From assembly GCA_049513455.1 (NCBI GenBank), contig JBEKWB010000006.1, positions 104,052 to 168,051 of the forward strand: DNA of 64,000 bases. The letters are read 5' to 3'. Both the position numbers and the translations under genes were made by a program. Shown one piece after another: positions 40,831 to 48,541 of this stretch. Within the stretch, counting starts at the first letter, position 1. Every line of letters starts with the position of its first letter. Below the pieces are notes generated by a model, which saw only the letters and a program-made list of their open reading frames with translations, was not told the origin of the DNA and searched no databases. Origin of the DNA: Bog-473 sp049513455. GTDB taxonomy: Bacteria > Actinomycetota > Acidimicrobiia > Acidimicrobiales > RAAP-2.

Positions 40831-41837
40831 TGCAGGCACTCCTCCAACGCGGTCAGGAATCGATCGTTCTCGTCCGGCCGCCCGATCGTGACCCGCAGGC
40901 AGCCGCCCAGCCCGTCCCAACTGGCGCAGTTGCGAATGAGCACGGAGCGCTCGAGCAGGCCGCTCCACACCTTGTCCGCATTGTGGTGCAAGGGGCGGAA
41001 GAGGATGAAATTGGCGTCCGAGGGCCAGGTCTCGACCGGCAGGGCACCCAATGCGGCCGCCACCCGGCCCCGCTCCTCGGCCACGAGCGCCACGCGGGCC
41101 TCCATCTCGTCGGTGTACCGCAGTGCGAGCAGGCCCGCCAGCTGTGTCTGGGTCGAGAGGTGGTACGGCAGCACCACGGCCTCGCAGGCCCGCACCACCT
41201 CGGGGTCGGCGACGGCGTACCCGAGCCGGGCTCCGGCCATGGCCCACGTCTTGGAGAACGTCCGGGTCACGACCAGGCCCGGGTGCTGCGGCCCCCGCAA
41301 GGCGAGTGCGCTCCACCCCGAGAACTGACCGTAGGCCTCATCGACGACGACGAGCCCCGGGGCGGACTCGAGAATTGCGACGACGGTCCCCTGCGGCTCG
41401 GCCCGGCCCGTCGGGTTGTTCGGTGAGCACAAGAACGTGATCTCGGGCTTCGTGCGGGCCAACAGCGCCCGCGCCGCCTCGGGGTCGATGCGGAAGTCCT
41501 CCGTACGCCCGCCTTCGACCACGGCGGTCCCGGTCAGCCGGCTGATGTGCGAGTGCAGGGCGTACGTCGGCTCGAACACCGCAGCTTTGCGGCCGGGCCC
41601 TCCGTAGGCCAGCAGGAGGCACTGCAGCACCTCGTTGGAGCCGTTGGCGCAGAACACCTCCTCGGGCGTGACCCCGTGCAGCGCGGCGACGGCGGCGCGC
41701 AACTCGGTGGCCGGCCGGTCGGGATAGCGGTGGAAGGACGACTCGTTGGTGTTGAGCCGGACCTCGGCCTCGACCTGCGGGGAGTGGTAGCCCTCGGTCA
41801 GCGCGAGATCGGGCCGGATGGGCGGGAGTGCGCTCAT
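40827..41837 (-). CDS. hisC: Histidinol-phosphate aminotransferase
   Basis: A 336-residue fold-type I PLP enzyme. The PLP Lys lies in VTRTFSKTWAMAGARLG. Other signatures are LNTNESSFHRYPD at the N-terminus, ANGSNEVLQCLLLAYG, FLCSPNNPTG, and the C-terminal LIRNCASWDGLGGCLRVTIG with the substrate-binding Arg. The start ATG overlaps the hisD stop (ATGA, 41834-41837). It is second in the his run. Confidence 0.95.
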   Translation of the reverse strand: MSALPPIRPDLALTEGYHSPQVEAEVRLNTNESSFHRYPDRPATELRAAVAALHGVTPEEVFCANGSNEVLQCLLLAYGGPGRKAAVFEPTYALHSHISRLTGTAVVEGGRTEDFRIDPEAARALLARTKPEITFLCSPNNPTGRAEPQGTVVAILESAPGLVVVDEAYGQFSGWSALALRGPQHPGLVVTRTFSKTWAMAGARLGYAVADPEVVRACEAVVLPYHLSTQTQLAGLLALRYTDEMEARVALVAEERGRVAAALGALPVETWPSDANFILFRPLHHNADKVWSGLLERSVLIRNCASWDGLGGCLRVTIGRPDENDRFLTALEECLQ

Positions 41838-43228
41838 GTCGACTCGTCCACATCGACGAGCGCGTCGAGGACCGCCAGGGCGTCCAGGCGGCGGTTGATC
41901 GACTCGGCGTGCGCGGGGAGCCCCTCGGTTCCGGCCAGGGTGATGACGGCCGGGCCGAGTGTCCGGAGCGCCCCGGGCGTCACGGTCACCGCATGGATGT
42001 GCTTGCGGAAGTCGTCCGGGCGCAGCGCCGATGAGAAGCGCGCCGTCCGGTTGGTCGGGAGCACGTGGTTGGGCCCGGCGATGTAGTCGCCGAAGCTGGC
42101 GGGGGACCATGGGCCGATGAAGACGGCGCCCGCACTCTGCACCTGGTCCACCAGGCTCTCGGCGTCGGGGCCCATCAGCTGGAGGTGCTCGGGCGCGACC
42201 GTGTTGGCGACCTCCATGGCGGCCGCCGGCCCGTCGACCAGGCAGGCGATGCCCGAGGTGGCCAGCGTCGCCTCGAGGTCGGCCCGCCGGGGCGAGGCCG
42301 CCACGATGCGGTCGACGTCGGCGCTGACCGCGGCCAGGATCCCCTCGTCCCAGGTCACCAACCAGGCCAGCCCGTCGGGGCCGTGCTCGGCCTGCACGAC
42401 CAGGTCGATGGCCACGAACTCGGGCGGGGCCATCGGACCGGCGACCACGACGATCTCCGAGGGCCCGGCGAAGGCGGAGGCGACCCCGACCACGCCGCTC
42501 ACCTGGCGCTTCGCCTCCGCCACGTAGGAGTTGCCCGGCCCGGCGATCACGTCGACCCGGGGCACCGAGGCGGTCCCGAAGGCCAGGGCCGCCACGGCCT
42601 GCGCGCCCCCGATGCGGTACACCTCGGTGATGCCGGCGATGGCCGCGGCGGCCAGGGTGGCGTCGTCGACCTTCCCGTCGGCGGCCGGGGGCACGCACAG
42701 CACGACGTCGGCGACCCCGGCCACGCGAGCGGGGGCGGCGCACATGAGGACCGTGGAGGGGTATCGAGCGCGGCCTCCGGGGGCGTAGATCCCGGCCCGC
42801 CCCACGGGGCGGGTCAGGTGGCTGACGCTGACCCCACCCGACTCGAACACACCGGGCGGGGTGCCCTCGTGGGAGTGGTAGGCCACGATACGGGCGTAGG
42901 CCGTCTGGAGGGCGGCACGGAGGTCGGGGTCGATCCCGTTCAGCGCGGCGGCGATCTCCGCGGGCGGGACGCGCATGCCGGTGGCCGGGGCGGCCGGGCC
43001 GGACCGGCCGGACATGGGGGCCGGGCCGGACACGGGGGCCGGGCCGGACACGTCGACCCCGTCGAACCGCTTGGTGAACTCGATGACCGCGGCGTCGCCC
43101 TCGAGCCGCACCCGGCGCACGACGTCGGCCACCGCGTCATACACATCGGCCCCCGGATCGGCCGGGCGCGGCAGCACCCGGTCGTACGGCGGCGGCGTGC
43201 CGCGCAGGTTGAGCACGCGTAGTGACAT
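41834..43228 (-). CDS. hisD: Histidinol dehydrogenase
   Basis: A 464-residue zinc enzyme oxidising histidinol twice with NAD. Key segments are GRAGIYAPGGRARYPSTVLM, GGAQAVAALAFGT, IAGPGNSYVAEAKRQV, QAEHGPDGLAWLVT (zinc ligands Gln and His), APEHLQLM and AGPNHVLPTNRTARF. An in-frame repeat of SGPAP (about residues 60-80, coded by 18-bp units near 43011-43052) sits in a variable loop. It is the first gene of the his run. The 68 bp to the divergent HNH gene must contain the promoter; no clear element stands out. Confidence 0.95.
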   Translation of the reverse strand: MSLRVLNLRGTPPPYDRVLPRPADPGADVYDAVADVVRRVRLEGDAAVIEFTKRFDGVDVSGPAPVSGPAPMSGRSGPAAPATGMRVPPAEIAAALNGIDPDLRAALQTAYARIVAYHSHEGTPPGVFESGGVSVSHLTRPVGRAGIYAPGGRARYPSTVLMCAAPARVAGVADVVLCVPPAADGKVDDATLAAAAIAGITEVYRIGGAQAVAALAFGTASVPRVDVIAGPGNSYVAEAKRQVSGVVGVASAFAGPSEIVVVAGPMAPPEFVAIDLVVQAEHGPDGLAWLVTWDEGILAAVSADVDRIVAASPRRADLEATLATSGIACLVDGPAAAMEVANTVAPEHLQLMGPDAESLVDQVQSAGAVFIGPWSPASFGDYIAGPNHVLPTNRTARFSSALRPDDFRKHIHAVTVTPGALRTLGPAVITLAGTEGLPAHAESINRRLDALAVLDALVDVDEST

Positions 43229-43296
43229 GGCAGCTCCAGGCTACCGGCGATGTCACACCCCTTTCGTATGGTTCTGGTGTGGTCTCGCCGACGCTC

Positions 43297-44685
43297 ATGC
43301 CAGCCCTGGACAACCCCGACCGTGACTCCTCGGGATTGGGTGACTCTGGATTCGGGGACTCTGGATTCGGGGACTCTGGATTCGGGGACTCTGGATTTGG
43401 GGACGAACTCGTCGCCGCCCTGCGCCACATCCAACGACTGGTGCGTGAGGCCGCGCCCTGGTCGGTCTCCGGCAACCAGGCCCGGGCCATTGTGGCCTCC
43501 TTCGCCGAAATCGAGCGGTCAGCCGCGTCGGGGGTGGCGCTGTTCACGCCCCGGGTGGTCGAGACGGGATCGTTCGCCAAGGAAGGCCACGCCTCGGCCC
43601 AGGACTGGTTGGGCTCGCTGTCGGGCACCTCGGCCGCCAAGGCCAAGGGGCGCCTGGCCGCGGCCGAGCGGGCGGCGGCCGACCCCAAGCTGACCGAGGC
43701 GCTCCACGAGTCGGGGCTCTCACCCGACCAACTCGGGGTGGTGGCGACCATGGCGACGGAGGTACCCGAGGCGACCGGTGAGCTGCTGGAGCTGGTGGGA
43801 CAGGGAGCCTCGCAGCAGGAGCTCTCCGACACCGCGGCACGGCTGCGGGCCGCCAAGCGCAGCCGCGAGAGCGAGCACCTGCGGCGGGCCCGGGTGCACA
43901 CCCAGCGGCACTTTCGCTGGCGCCAGGATGAGAACGGGGGCATCCGGAGCGAGTTCTTCTGCGACGAGATCGCCTGGGCCCGGGTGGCCCCGGAACTCGA
44001 AAGGGAGGCCAAGGCGCGCTGGAAGGCGGCCGGCTCCGCGGCAGGCGAGTCCCTGGCGGCCCACCGGATGGATGCCCTCATCGACATCTTGGCGGGGTTC
44101 CGGAGTGGGTCCGGGAGCGGGAGCGGGGGCGGCAGCGGGAGCGGGAACGCAGCCAAGGCAGAGACCTTGGTCGTCATCGACGCCGCAGCGCTTCGCCGGG
44201 GCACGACCGAAGGTGACGAACTGTGCGAGATCGAGGGCATCGGGCCCGTCTCGGTCCTCGCGGCCACCGAGCTCCTCACGGAGAGCGGCCTGCGGTACCT
44301 GGTCAAAGAGGGGTTCGACATCAAGACCGTGACCAAGAGCACGCGCGACATAGCCCGCTCCATCGATATGGCGCTCATCGTGCGCGATCGCACCTGCGCC
44401 AGGCCGGGCTGCGGCAAGCGGCTCGGGCTCGAAAAGGATCATCGCAAGGTCGACTACGGCGATCACGGGCCGACCGAACTCGACAATTTGGTGCGGCTGT
44501 GTCCGGAATGCCATGACCTCAAGACATTCGGAGGCTGGCGCCTCGAAGGCCGGCCCGGAAGCTGGAAATGGATCGCCCCGGCGCACCCGAAGAGTGCCCA
44601 GTACATCGCCCGGGCCCGCAAGCTCGCGGCGGCCAAGGGCAAGGTGTTCGTGCAGAAGGACCGGAACAGGCCCAAGCGGACTTGA
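43297..44685 (+). CDS. HNH endonuclease-domain protein, DUF222 family
   Basis: A 462-residue protein of the 13E12-type family common in actinobacteria. The N-terminal two-thirds is an Ala/Glu/Arg-rich helical DUF222 region (LVREAAPWSVSGNQARAIVA to WKAAGSAAGESLAAHRMDAL). A Ser/Gly linker (SGSGSGGGSGSG) follows, then a C-terminal HNH nuclease: CARPGCGKRLGLEKDHRKVDYGD...LDNLVRLCPECHDLKT, with zinc Cys pairs and the HNH His. Near the N-terminus four 15-bp repeats (43342-43401) encode GDSGF four times. These genes are often multicopy and recombine; the function is unclear. The ATG at 43297 is a guess, with GTG 43279 possible. Confidence 0.85.
   Translation: MPALDNPDRDSSGLGDSGFGDSGFGDSGFGDSGFGDELVAALRHIQRLVREAAPWSVSGNQARAIVASFAEIERSAASGVALFTPRVVETGSFAKEGHASAQDWLGSLSGTSAAKAKGRLAAAERAAADPKLTEALHESGLSPDQLGVVATMATEVPEATGELLELVGQGASQQELSDTAARLRAAKRSRESEHLRRARVHTQRHFRWRQDENGGIRSEFFCDEIAWARVAPELEREAKARWKAAGSAAGESLAAHRMDALIDILAGFRSGSGSGSGGGSGSGNAAKAETLVVIDAAALRRGTTEGDELCEIEGIGPVSVLAATELLTESGLRYLVKEGFDIKTVTKSTRDIARSIDMALIVRDRTCARPGCGKRLGLEKDHRKVDYGDHGPTELDNLVRLCPECHDLKTFGGWRLEGRPGSWKWIAPAHPKSAQYIARARKLAAAKGKVFVQKDRNRPKRT
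43342..43401. repeat. Four 15-bp tandem repeats in the HNH gene
   Basis: GACTCTGGATTCGGG occurs four times head to tail, the last with one change. It encodes DSGFG repeats near the N-terminus of the DUF222/HNH protein. Being a multiple of three, it is frame-neutral. Confidence 0.92.
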
Positions 44686-44847
44686 TCAGGCAGTACCTGG
44701 CGCCCTCGGGTCCGGCGGTGGGTCATACGACTCCCGACCATCATCTTTGACGAGCATCGTGAACGTGCCGTCACCCGAAACCCAGCGCTCCTGATGGATC
44801 CGGTACGGATCCTCGTGCCACCCCCAGACAACACTGCCCTTGTCCAT
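44686..44847 (-). CDS. Small protein of 53 residues, unknown function
   Basis: ATG at 44847-44845 and TGA at 44688-44686 give a protein beginning MDKGSVVWGWHEDPYRIHQE and continuing RWVSGDGTFTMLVKDDGRES, then YDPPPDPRAPGTA. The Trp/Tyr/His-rich core (GWHEDPYRIHQERW..DG.FT.LV.D.G.ESYDPPP) resembles small conserved actinobacterial proteins I recall from similar contexts, and is unlike the noise of other frames here. It has no signal peptide or helix. It is convergent with the HNH gene (the ends adjoin) and divergent from purU, 106 bp apart. Confidence 0.65.
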   Translation of the reverse strand: MDKGSVVWGWHEDPYRIHQERWVSGDGTFTMLVKDDGRESYDPPPDPRAPGTA

Positions 44848-44953
44848 GGCGCGAGTTTACCGAATGTTTCCCTTATTGTCACTTAACGTTCATCTAGTTC
44901 AGGAAAGCGTCGCGTGGTCGACCGATCCCGGCGAAGTGGGCCATCATCAAGGC

Positions 44954-45811
44954 ATGCGCCGCTACGTCCTGACCATCACCTGCCCAGACCGGATCGGCAT
45001 CGTGGCCGCCGTGACCGGTTTCATCGCCGGCCATGGCGGGTCGGTCCTCGAGGCGGCCCAGCACGGTGATCTGAGCTCGGGGATGTTCTTCCTGCGCATC
45101 GAGGTGACCGCGGAAAGCCTGCCGTTCGGGCCCGAGGCGTTCCGGGAGGCCTTCGCTCCCGTGGCCGAGGAGTTCGGCATGGAGTGGCACCTCACCGACA
45201 CCGACCAGCACAAGCGGGTGGTGCTCCTCGTGAGCAAGGAGGACCACTGCCTGGCCGACCTGCTCCACCGCTGGCGCAGCGGCGACCTCGAGTGCGACAT
45301 CCCGTGCGTGATCTCCAACCACGAGGACCTCCGCTCCTTCGTCGAATGGCACGGCATCCCCTTCCACTACGTACCGGTGGCGGGGGAGCCGTCACAAAAG
45401 GCAGCGGCGTTCGACGAGATCGAGCGCATTTTCGAGGCCGAGCGGGCCGACGTGATGGTCCTCGCCCGCTACATGCAGATCATCCCGCCACCGCTGTGCG
45501 CCCGCTACCCGGGGCGCATCATCAACATCCATCACAGCTTCCTCCCCTCCTTCGCCGGCTCCCGCCCCTATCACCAGGCCTTCGCCCGCGGCGTCAAACT
45601 GATCGGCGCCACCTGTCACTACGTGACGGCCGACCTCGACGAGGGCCCGATCATTGAGCAGGACACCCGCCGCATCGACCACGGCGACAGTCCCGAAGAG
45701 CTGCGCCGGGTCGGGCGGGACATAGAGCGCACGGTCCTGGCCCGGGGCCTGCGCTGGCACCTCGAGGACCGGGTGCTGCGCAACGGCAGCAAGACCATCG
45801 TGTTCGGGTAG
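44954..45811 (+). CDS. purU: Formyltetrahydrofolate deformylase
   Basis: A 285-residue enzyme hydrolysing 10-formyl-THF to formate and THF, balancing one-carbon pools for purine synthesis. It has an N-terminal ACT domain (YVLTITCPDRIGIVAAVTGF), likely sensing methionine or glycine, then a formyltransferase fold with NIHHSFLPSFAGSRPYHQA and the catalytic Asp in VTADLDEGPIIEQD. VLARYMQIIPP is a typical PurU string. The ATG at 44954 is set by the start of the ACT domain. No strong ribosome site is seen. Confidence 0.94.
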   Translation: MRRYVLTITCPDRIGIVAAVTGFIAGHGGSVLEAAQHGDLSSGMFFLRIEVTAESLPFGPEAFREAFAPVAEEFGMEWHLTDTDQHKRVVLLVSKEDHCLADLLHRWRSGDLECDIPCVISNHEDLRSFVEWHGIPFHYVPVAGEPSQKAAAFDEIERIFEAERADVMVLARYMQIIPPPLCARYPGRIINIHHSFLPSFAGSRPYHQAFARGVKLIGATCHYVTADLDEGPIIEQDTRRIDHGDSPEELRRVGRDIERTVLARGLRWHLEDRVLRNGSKTIVFG

Positions 45812-45823
45812 GTTCATCGCGAC

Positions 45824-46009
45824 ATGCCATCGGATGCCGAGCTCTCGTCGCTCTCCTCGACGCTCAAAGAGTTGAACGACCGCGTCTCCGCGCTGGCTGA
45901 ATCGGCCGTGGCTACCGGGAACGAGGACATGGCGCGCGAGCTGTTCGCCGTCGAACGCGCCCTCGGGGGCGCCCTGCGCCGGCTGCGGCGGTTCTCTCAG
46001 ACCGCGTAG
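45824..46009 (+). CDS. Small helical protein, unknown function
   Basis: 61 residues with heptad-like spacing (LSSLSSTLKELNDRVSALAE, then MARELFAVERALGGALRRLR), suggesting a two-helix hairpin or coiled coil. It starts 12 bp after purU on the same strand, and its end overlaps the 3' end of the convergent PIN gene by 13 bp. No motif is known. It is credible as a gene because of the regular amphipathic pattern and its position after purU. Confidence 0.6.
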   Translation: MPSDAELSSLSSTLKELNDRVSALAESAVATGNEDMARELFAVERALGGALRRLRRFSQTA

Positions 46010-46395
46010 AGCACGAGCTCGTGCCCGAGCAGTGCGGCGGCATTGCGCAGGACCGCTTGGCGCTGGGCCACCACGGCGCAGTTCCGGCGGTCGGCCAGCT
46101 CGATCACGGCGATGACCGCGAGCTCGGTGGTGTCGCATCGAGCTGCGAGCTCCCCCGAACGGCGGGCGGCCTCACTGCTGAACGGCTCCACTTCGGTCCC
46201 GTCGAGGAGCTCGGCGATCCGATCGCCCCGCGCCTCGGTCCGGTAGGCCTCCGCCACCGCCACGGCGGGGATCACCGGCACGATCCCATTGGAGAGCGCG
46301 GCCCGGTGCAGCGCCCACATCATGCGATCTCCACGGGCCGCCGCGTGCAGTGCGCCGACCCCGTAGACCAGGCCCTCCCGGCGGGCCAGGCTCAC
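45997..46395 (-). CDS. PIN-domain toxin homologue, active site degenerate (VapC-like)
   Basis: A 132-residue protein with the PIN fold pattern: GLVYGVGALHAAARGDRMMWALH, then IPAVAVAEAYR (the conserved Glu kept), LAARCDTTELAVIAVIELA, and AVVAQRQAVLRNAAALLG. Active VapC ribonucleases have Asp in the first strand (LVYDTGAL-type), an Asp in the DA.VVA motif, and an Asp near TSD before the last helices. All three positions appear replaced here (G, E/L context and Q). Nuclease activity is therefore doubtful. It is coupled to the antitoxin gene by GTGA overlap (46392-46395). It may be a decayed toxin or act by binding. Confidence 0.75.
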   Translation of the reverse strand: MSLARREGLVYGVGALHAAARGDRMMWALHRAALSNGIVPVIPAVAVAEAYRTEARGDRIAELLDGTEVEPFSSEAARRSGELAARCDTTELAVIAVIELADRRNCAVVAQRQAVLRNAAALLGHELVLYAV

Positions 46396-46658
46396 CGTCG
46401 CCGGACCCGGGAGGCCACGCCCGAGACACCGGAACGCAGCCGGGCCAGCAGCGCCTCGCCGGCGGCCAGTTCCTCCGCGCTGAGCGAACCGGTCTCACCT
46501 TCCCAGGCCGCCACCCCCCGGAGGCCCTGCCGGACCTGGAGTTGCTTCTCGGCTGCATTCGACAGCCAGGCACTGAAGGAGACGCCGTCCTGCTTAGCCG
46601 CTTCTTCGACCGCAGTCGCCACCTCATCGACCAACGACACCGAACGTTTGGTCACCAT
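46392..46658 (-). CDS. vapB: VapB-like antitoxin
   Basis: An 88-residue protein. The N-terminus (MVTKRSVSLVDEVATAVEEAAKQ followed by DGVSFSAWLSNAAEKQL) has the strand-helix-helix pattern of a ribbon-helix-helix DNA-binding domain. The C-terminal acidic helix (SLSAEELAAGEALLARLRSG) would wrap the toxin. The ATG at 46658 is chosen at the start of the ribbon strand; the longer open frame upstream covers the operator-like repeats. It is expected to repress its own operon with the toxin. Confidence 0.75.
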   Translation of the reverse strand: MVTKRSVSLVDEVATAVEEAAKQDGVSFSAWLSNAAEKQLQVRQGLRGVAAWEGETGSLSAEELAAGEALLARLRSGVSGVASRVRRR

Positions 46659-46667
46659 GGGAAAAAT

Positions 46668-46698
46668 GGTAACACCCGCTATCGATTCTGGTAACACC
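46668..46698. promoter_or_regulatory. Probable antitoxin operator: GGTAACACC direct repeat
   Basis: GGTAACACC at 46668-46676 and again at 46690-46698, a 22-bp start-to-start spacing or about two helical turns. It lies 10-40 bp upstream of the vapB start. Two in-phase half-sites so close to the start suit autoregulation by a ribbon-helix-helix antitoxin dimer pair. The region is AT-rich against its surroundings, as promoters often are. Confidence 0.55.
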
Positions 46699-46749
46699 TG
46701 GAGTAATACCAAGCCACGCTGGCCAGGGGCGGAGAGGGCCGGGAATTAC

Positions 46750-46777
46750 CGATGCCGACCCCATAGGGTCGGCATCG
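46750..46777. repeat. Perfect 12-bp inverted repeat (hairpin)
   Basis: CGATGCCGACCC and its complement GGGTCGGCATCG flank a four-base loop CATA. It lies in the 260-bp intergenic region between nth and vapB. No T-run follows on either strand, so it is not a classical terminator. It could be a factor-dependent terminator, an operator, or a small-element remnant. Nearby is a GGAACC / GGAACCGGTTCC cluster (46819-46848). Confidence 0.7.
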
Positions 46778-46919
46778 GCGGATCGTCCGGGAGGCGGATC
46801 CCAGCGACGACCCTTTTTTGGAACCAGGTGGCGGGAACCGGTTCCAGGCAATATTGTAATCCCGCCCGTTTTCCATTGTGCGGCATGTCGGGCATCCTCA
46901 GCGAATTCCCGGTTGGCTC

Positions 46920-47579
46920 CTATCCGGCCCCCAAGAACGCCGACGGGCAGATATCGGCCAGGACGCAGCGCGAACACGCAGGTCGGCGGGCCGTACAGGT
47001 CGCACGCCCGTGCAGAATCACCCGGAGGCTGAAGGCGCCACGGCCGGCGGGTGGGATGAGCGCGTTGAGCGCCAGTTCGACCTTGACCGGGTCGTCGAGC
47101 TCGGTGAGCCCCAATCGCTTGGAGACTCGGAGGACGTGCGTGTCCACCGGAAGACCGGGCAGCCCGAAGTCGACGCTGCGCACCACGTTGCCGGTCTTGC
47201 GTCCCACTCCGGGCACGGTGACCAGATCGGACAGCTCGGTCGGGACCTGGCCGCCGAACCGTTCTTCGAGCGCCGACGCCATCCCGATGAGGCTGCGGGT
47301 CTTGGCCCGGAAGAATCCCGTCGAGCGAATGATCTCCTCGACCTTCTCCGGATCGGCCCGGGCCAGCGCGGCGGCATCCGGGTAGGCCGCAAAGAGGGTG
47401 GGTGTCACCATGTTGACCCGCGCGTCGGTGCACTGCGCCGACAGGATGGTGGCGGCCAGGAGCTGGAAGGGGTTCTCGTGCTGCAGGGCGCAGAGTTCCT
47501 TCGCCGTGCCGGGATACTCCTCAGCCAGGCGCTCCGCCACCACGCGCGCCCGCCCCTTCGGCGTTCTGGGACGTCCCAC
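46920..47579 (-). CDS. nth: Endonuclease III
   Basis: A 219-residue base-excision DNA glycosylase/AP lyase for oxidised pyrimidines. It has LLAATILSAQCTDARVN (family string before the catalytic region), the helix-hairpin-helix VTVPGVGRKTGNVV with the catalytic Lys, and VDTHVLRVSKRLGL with the catalytic Asp. The [4Fe-4S] cluster is C-x6-C-x2-C-x5-C in CTARRPACSRCVLADIC. The GTG at 47579 begins VGRPRTPKGRARVVAERL. It is divergent from mshD by 30 bp, a shared promoter region. Confidence 0.95.
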   Translation of the reverse strand: MGRPRTPKGRARVVAERLAEEYPGTAKELCALQHENPFQLLAATILSAQCTDARVNMVTPTLFAAYPDAAALARADPEKVEEIIRSTGFFRAKTRSLIGMASALEERFGGQVPTELSDLVTVPGVGRKTGNVVRSVDFGLPGLPVDTHVLRVSKRLGLTELDDPVKVELALNALIPPAGRGAFSLRVILHGRATCTARRPACSRCVLADICPSAFLGAG

Positions 47580-47609
47580 CCGCTCAACGTACCGGGTTAA
47601 CGTGCGCGC

Positions 47610-48527
47610 ATGGATGTGCTGGTCCTCCGCGCGCTCGACGCGGTGCAACTCGCCGAGCTGGCTGCCCTCCTGACCCGATGTGAGCGGGCCGACCATCACC
47701 CCGCATTGGCCGAACCCCAGCGGGCCGCGGCGGCCCGACCGGACCTCGGGGGGCACGGGGCCCAGGTGGTGCTGGCCTACGAGGACCCGGACGGCCTCGT
47801 CGGGTGCGCGTTCATCACGCCGGCGCTCGATGGCGCGACGGCGTTGCACGTGGCGGTAGATCCGGGCCACCGGATCGGGGCGATCCAGCACGAGTTGCTG
47901 CGGACGGCGCTCCTGCACGCCCGTGCGACCGGCGGCGAGGTCCGCCTCTGGATCATGCAGGCCGGCGCCGCCGATGACGCCACGGCGCGCGACCTCGGCT
48001 TCGAGCCCGAACGGGACCTGCTGCAGATGCGTGTCCCCCTCCCCCTTCCGCCCGAGACCGTGGCGAGTGCGCGCCCGGTCTCCACCCGACCGTTCCAACC
48101 GGGCCGCGACGACGCCGCCTGGCTCTCCGTCAACAACCGGGCCTTCGCCGACCACCCCGAGCAGGGCCGATGGACGCTCGACGAACTCCACCAGCACATG
48201 AAGTTCGACTGGTTCGACCCCGAAGGATTCCTGGTGGCCGACCGCCCCGACGGGAACGGTCTGCTCGGCTCGTGCTGGACCAAAGTCGACCGCACCAGCG
48301 AACCGGTGCTCGGCGAGATCTACGTGATCTCCGTCGACCCGGACCTCCACAGCCAGGGCTGGGGACGGGCCCTGACCGTGGCCGGCCTGGAGTGGATGGC
48401 GAGCCAGGGCGTCTCCGTCGGCATGCTCTACGTCACCGGCTCCAACACCGCCGCGGTGAAGCTCTACGGATCCCTCGGGTTCACCGTCGACCACGTCGAC
48501 CGGTCGTATCTGCTCACGCCGACCTAG
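47610..48527 (+). CDS. mshD: Mycothiol synthase
   Basis: A 305-residue protein made of two GNAT domains, which acetylates cysteinyl-glucosaminyl-inositol in the last step of mycothiol synthesis. The C-terminal catalytic domain has the family-specific NNRAFADHPEQGRWTLDEL, EIYVISVDPDLHSQGWGRAL (acetyl-CoA loop) and YVTGSNTAAVKLYGSLGF. The ino1 gene at 4.8 kb supplies inositol phosphate for the same pathway. The stop TAG lies in the first of two ACCTAGCCC copies; the second supplies the stop of the convergent VIT1-like gene. Confidence 0.94.
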   Translation: MDVLVLRALDAVQLAELAALLTRCERADHHPALAEPQRAAAARPDLGGHGAQVVLAYEDPDGLVGCAFITPALDGATALHVAVDPGHRIGAIQHELLRTALLHARATGGEVRLWIMQAGAADDATARDLGFEPERDLLQMRVPLPLPPETVASARPVSTRPFQPGRDDAAWLSVNNRAFADHPEQGRWTLDELHQHMKFDWFDPEGFLVADRPDGNGLLGSCWTKVDRTSEPVLGEIYVISVDPDLHSQGWGRALTVAGLEWMASQGVSVGMLYVTGSNTAAVKLYGSLGFTVDHVDRSYLLTPT

Positions 48528-48541
48528 CCCGGACCTAGCCC
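48522..48541. repeat. Duplicated ACCTAGCCC giving stop codons on both strands
   Basis: ACCTAGCCC at 48522-48530 and 48533-48541 (period 11). CTAG is its own complement, so each copy can end a gene on either strand. The first ends mshD (+) and the second ends the VIT1-like gene (-). At fabF/PRC-barrel (25935-25938) a single CTAG still serves both strands. Confidence 0.75.
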
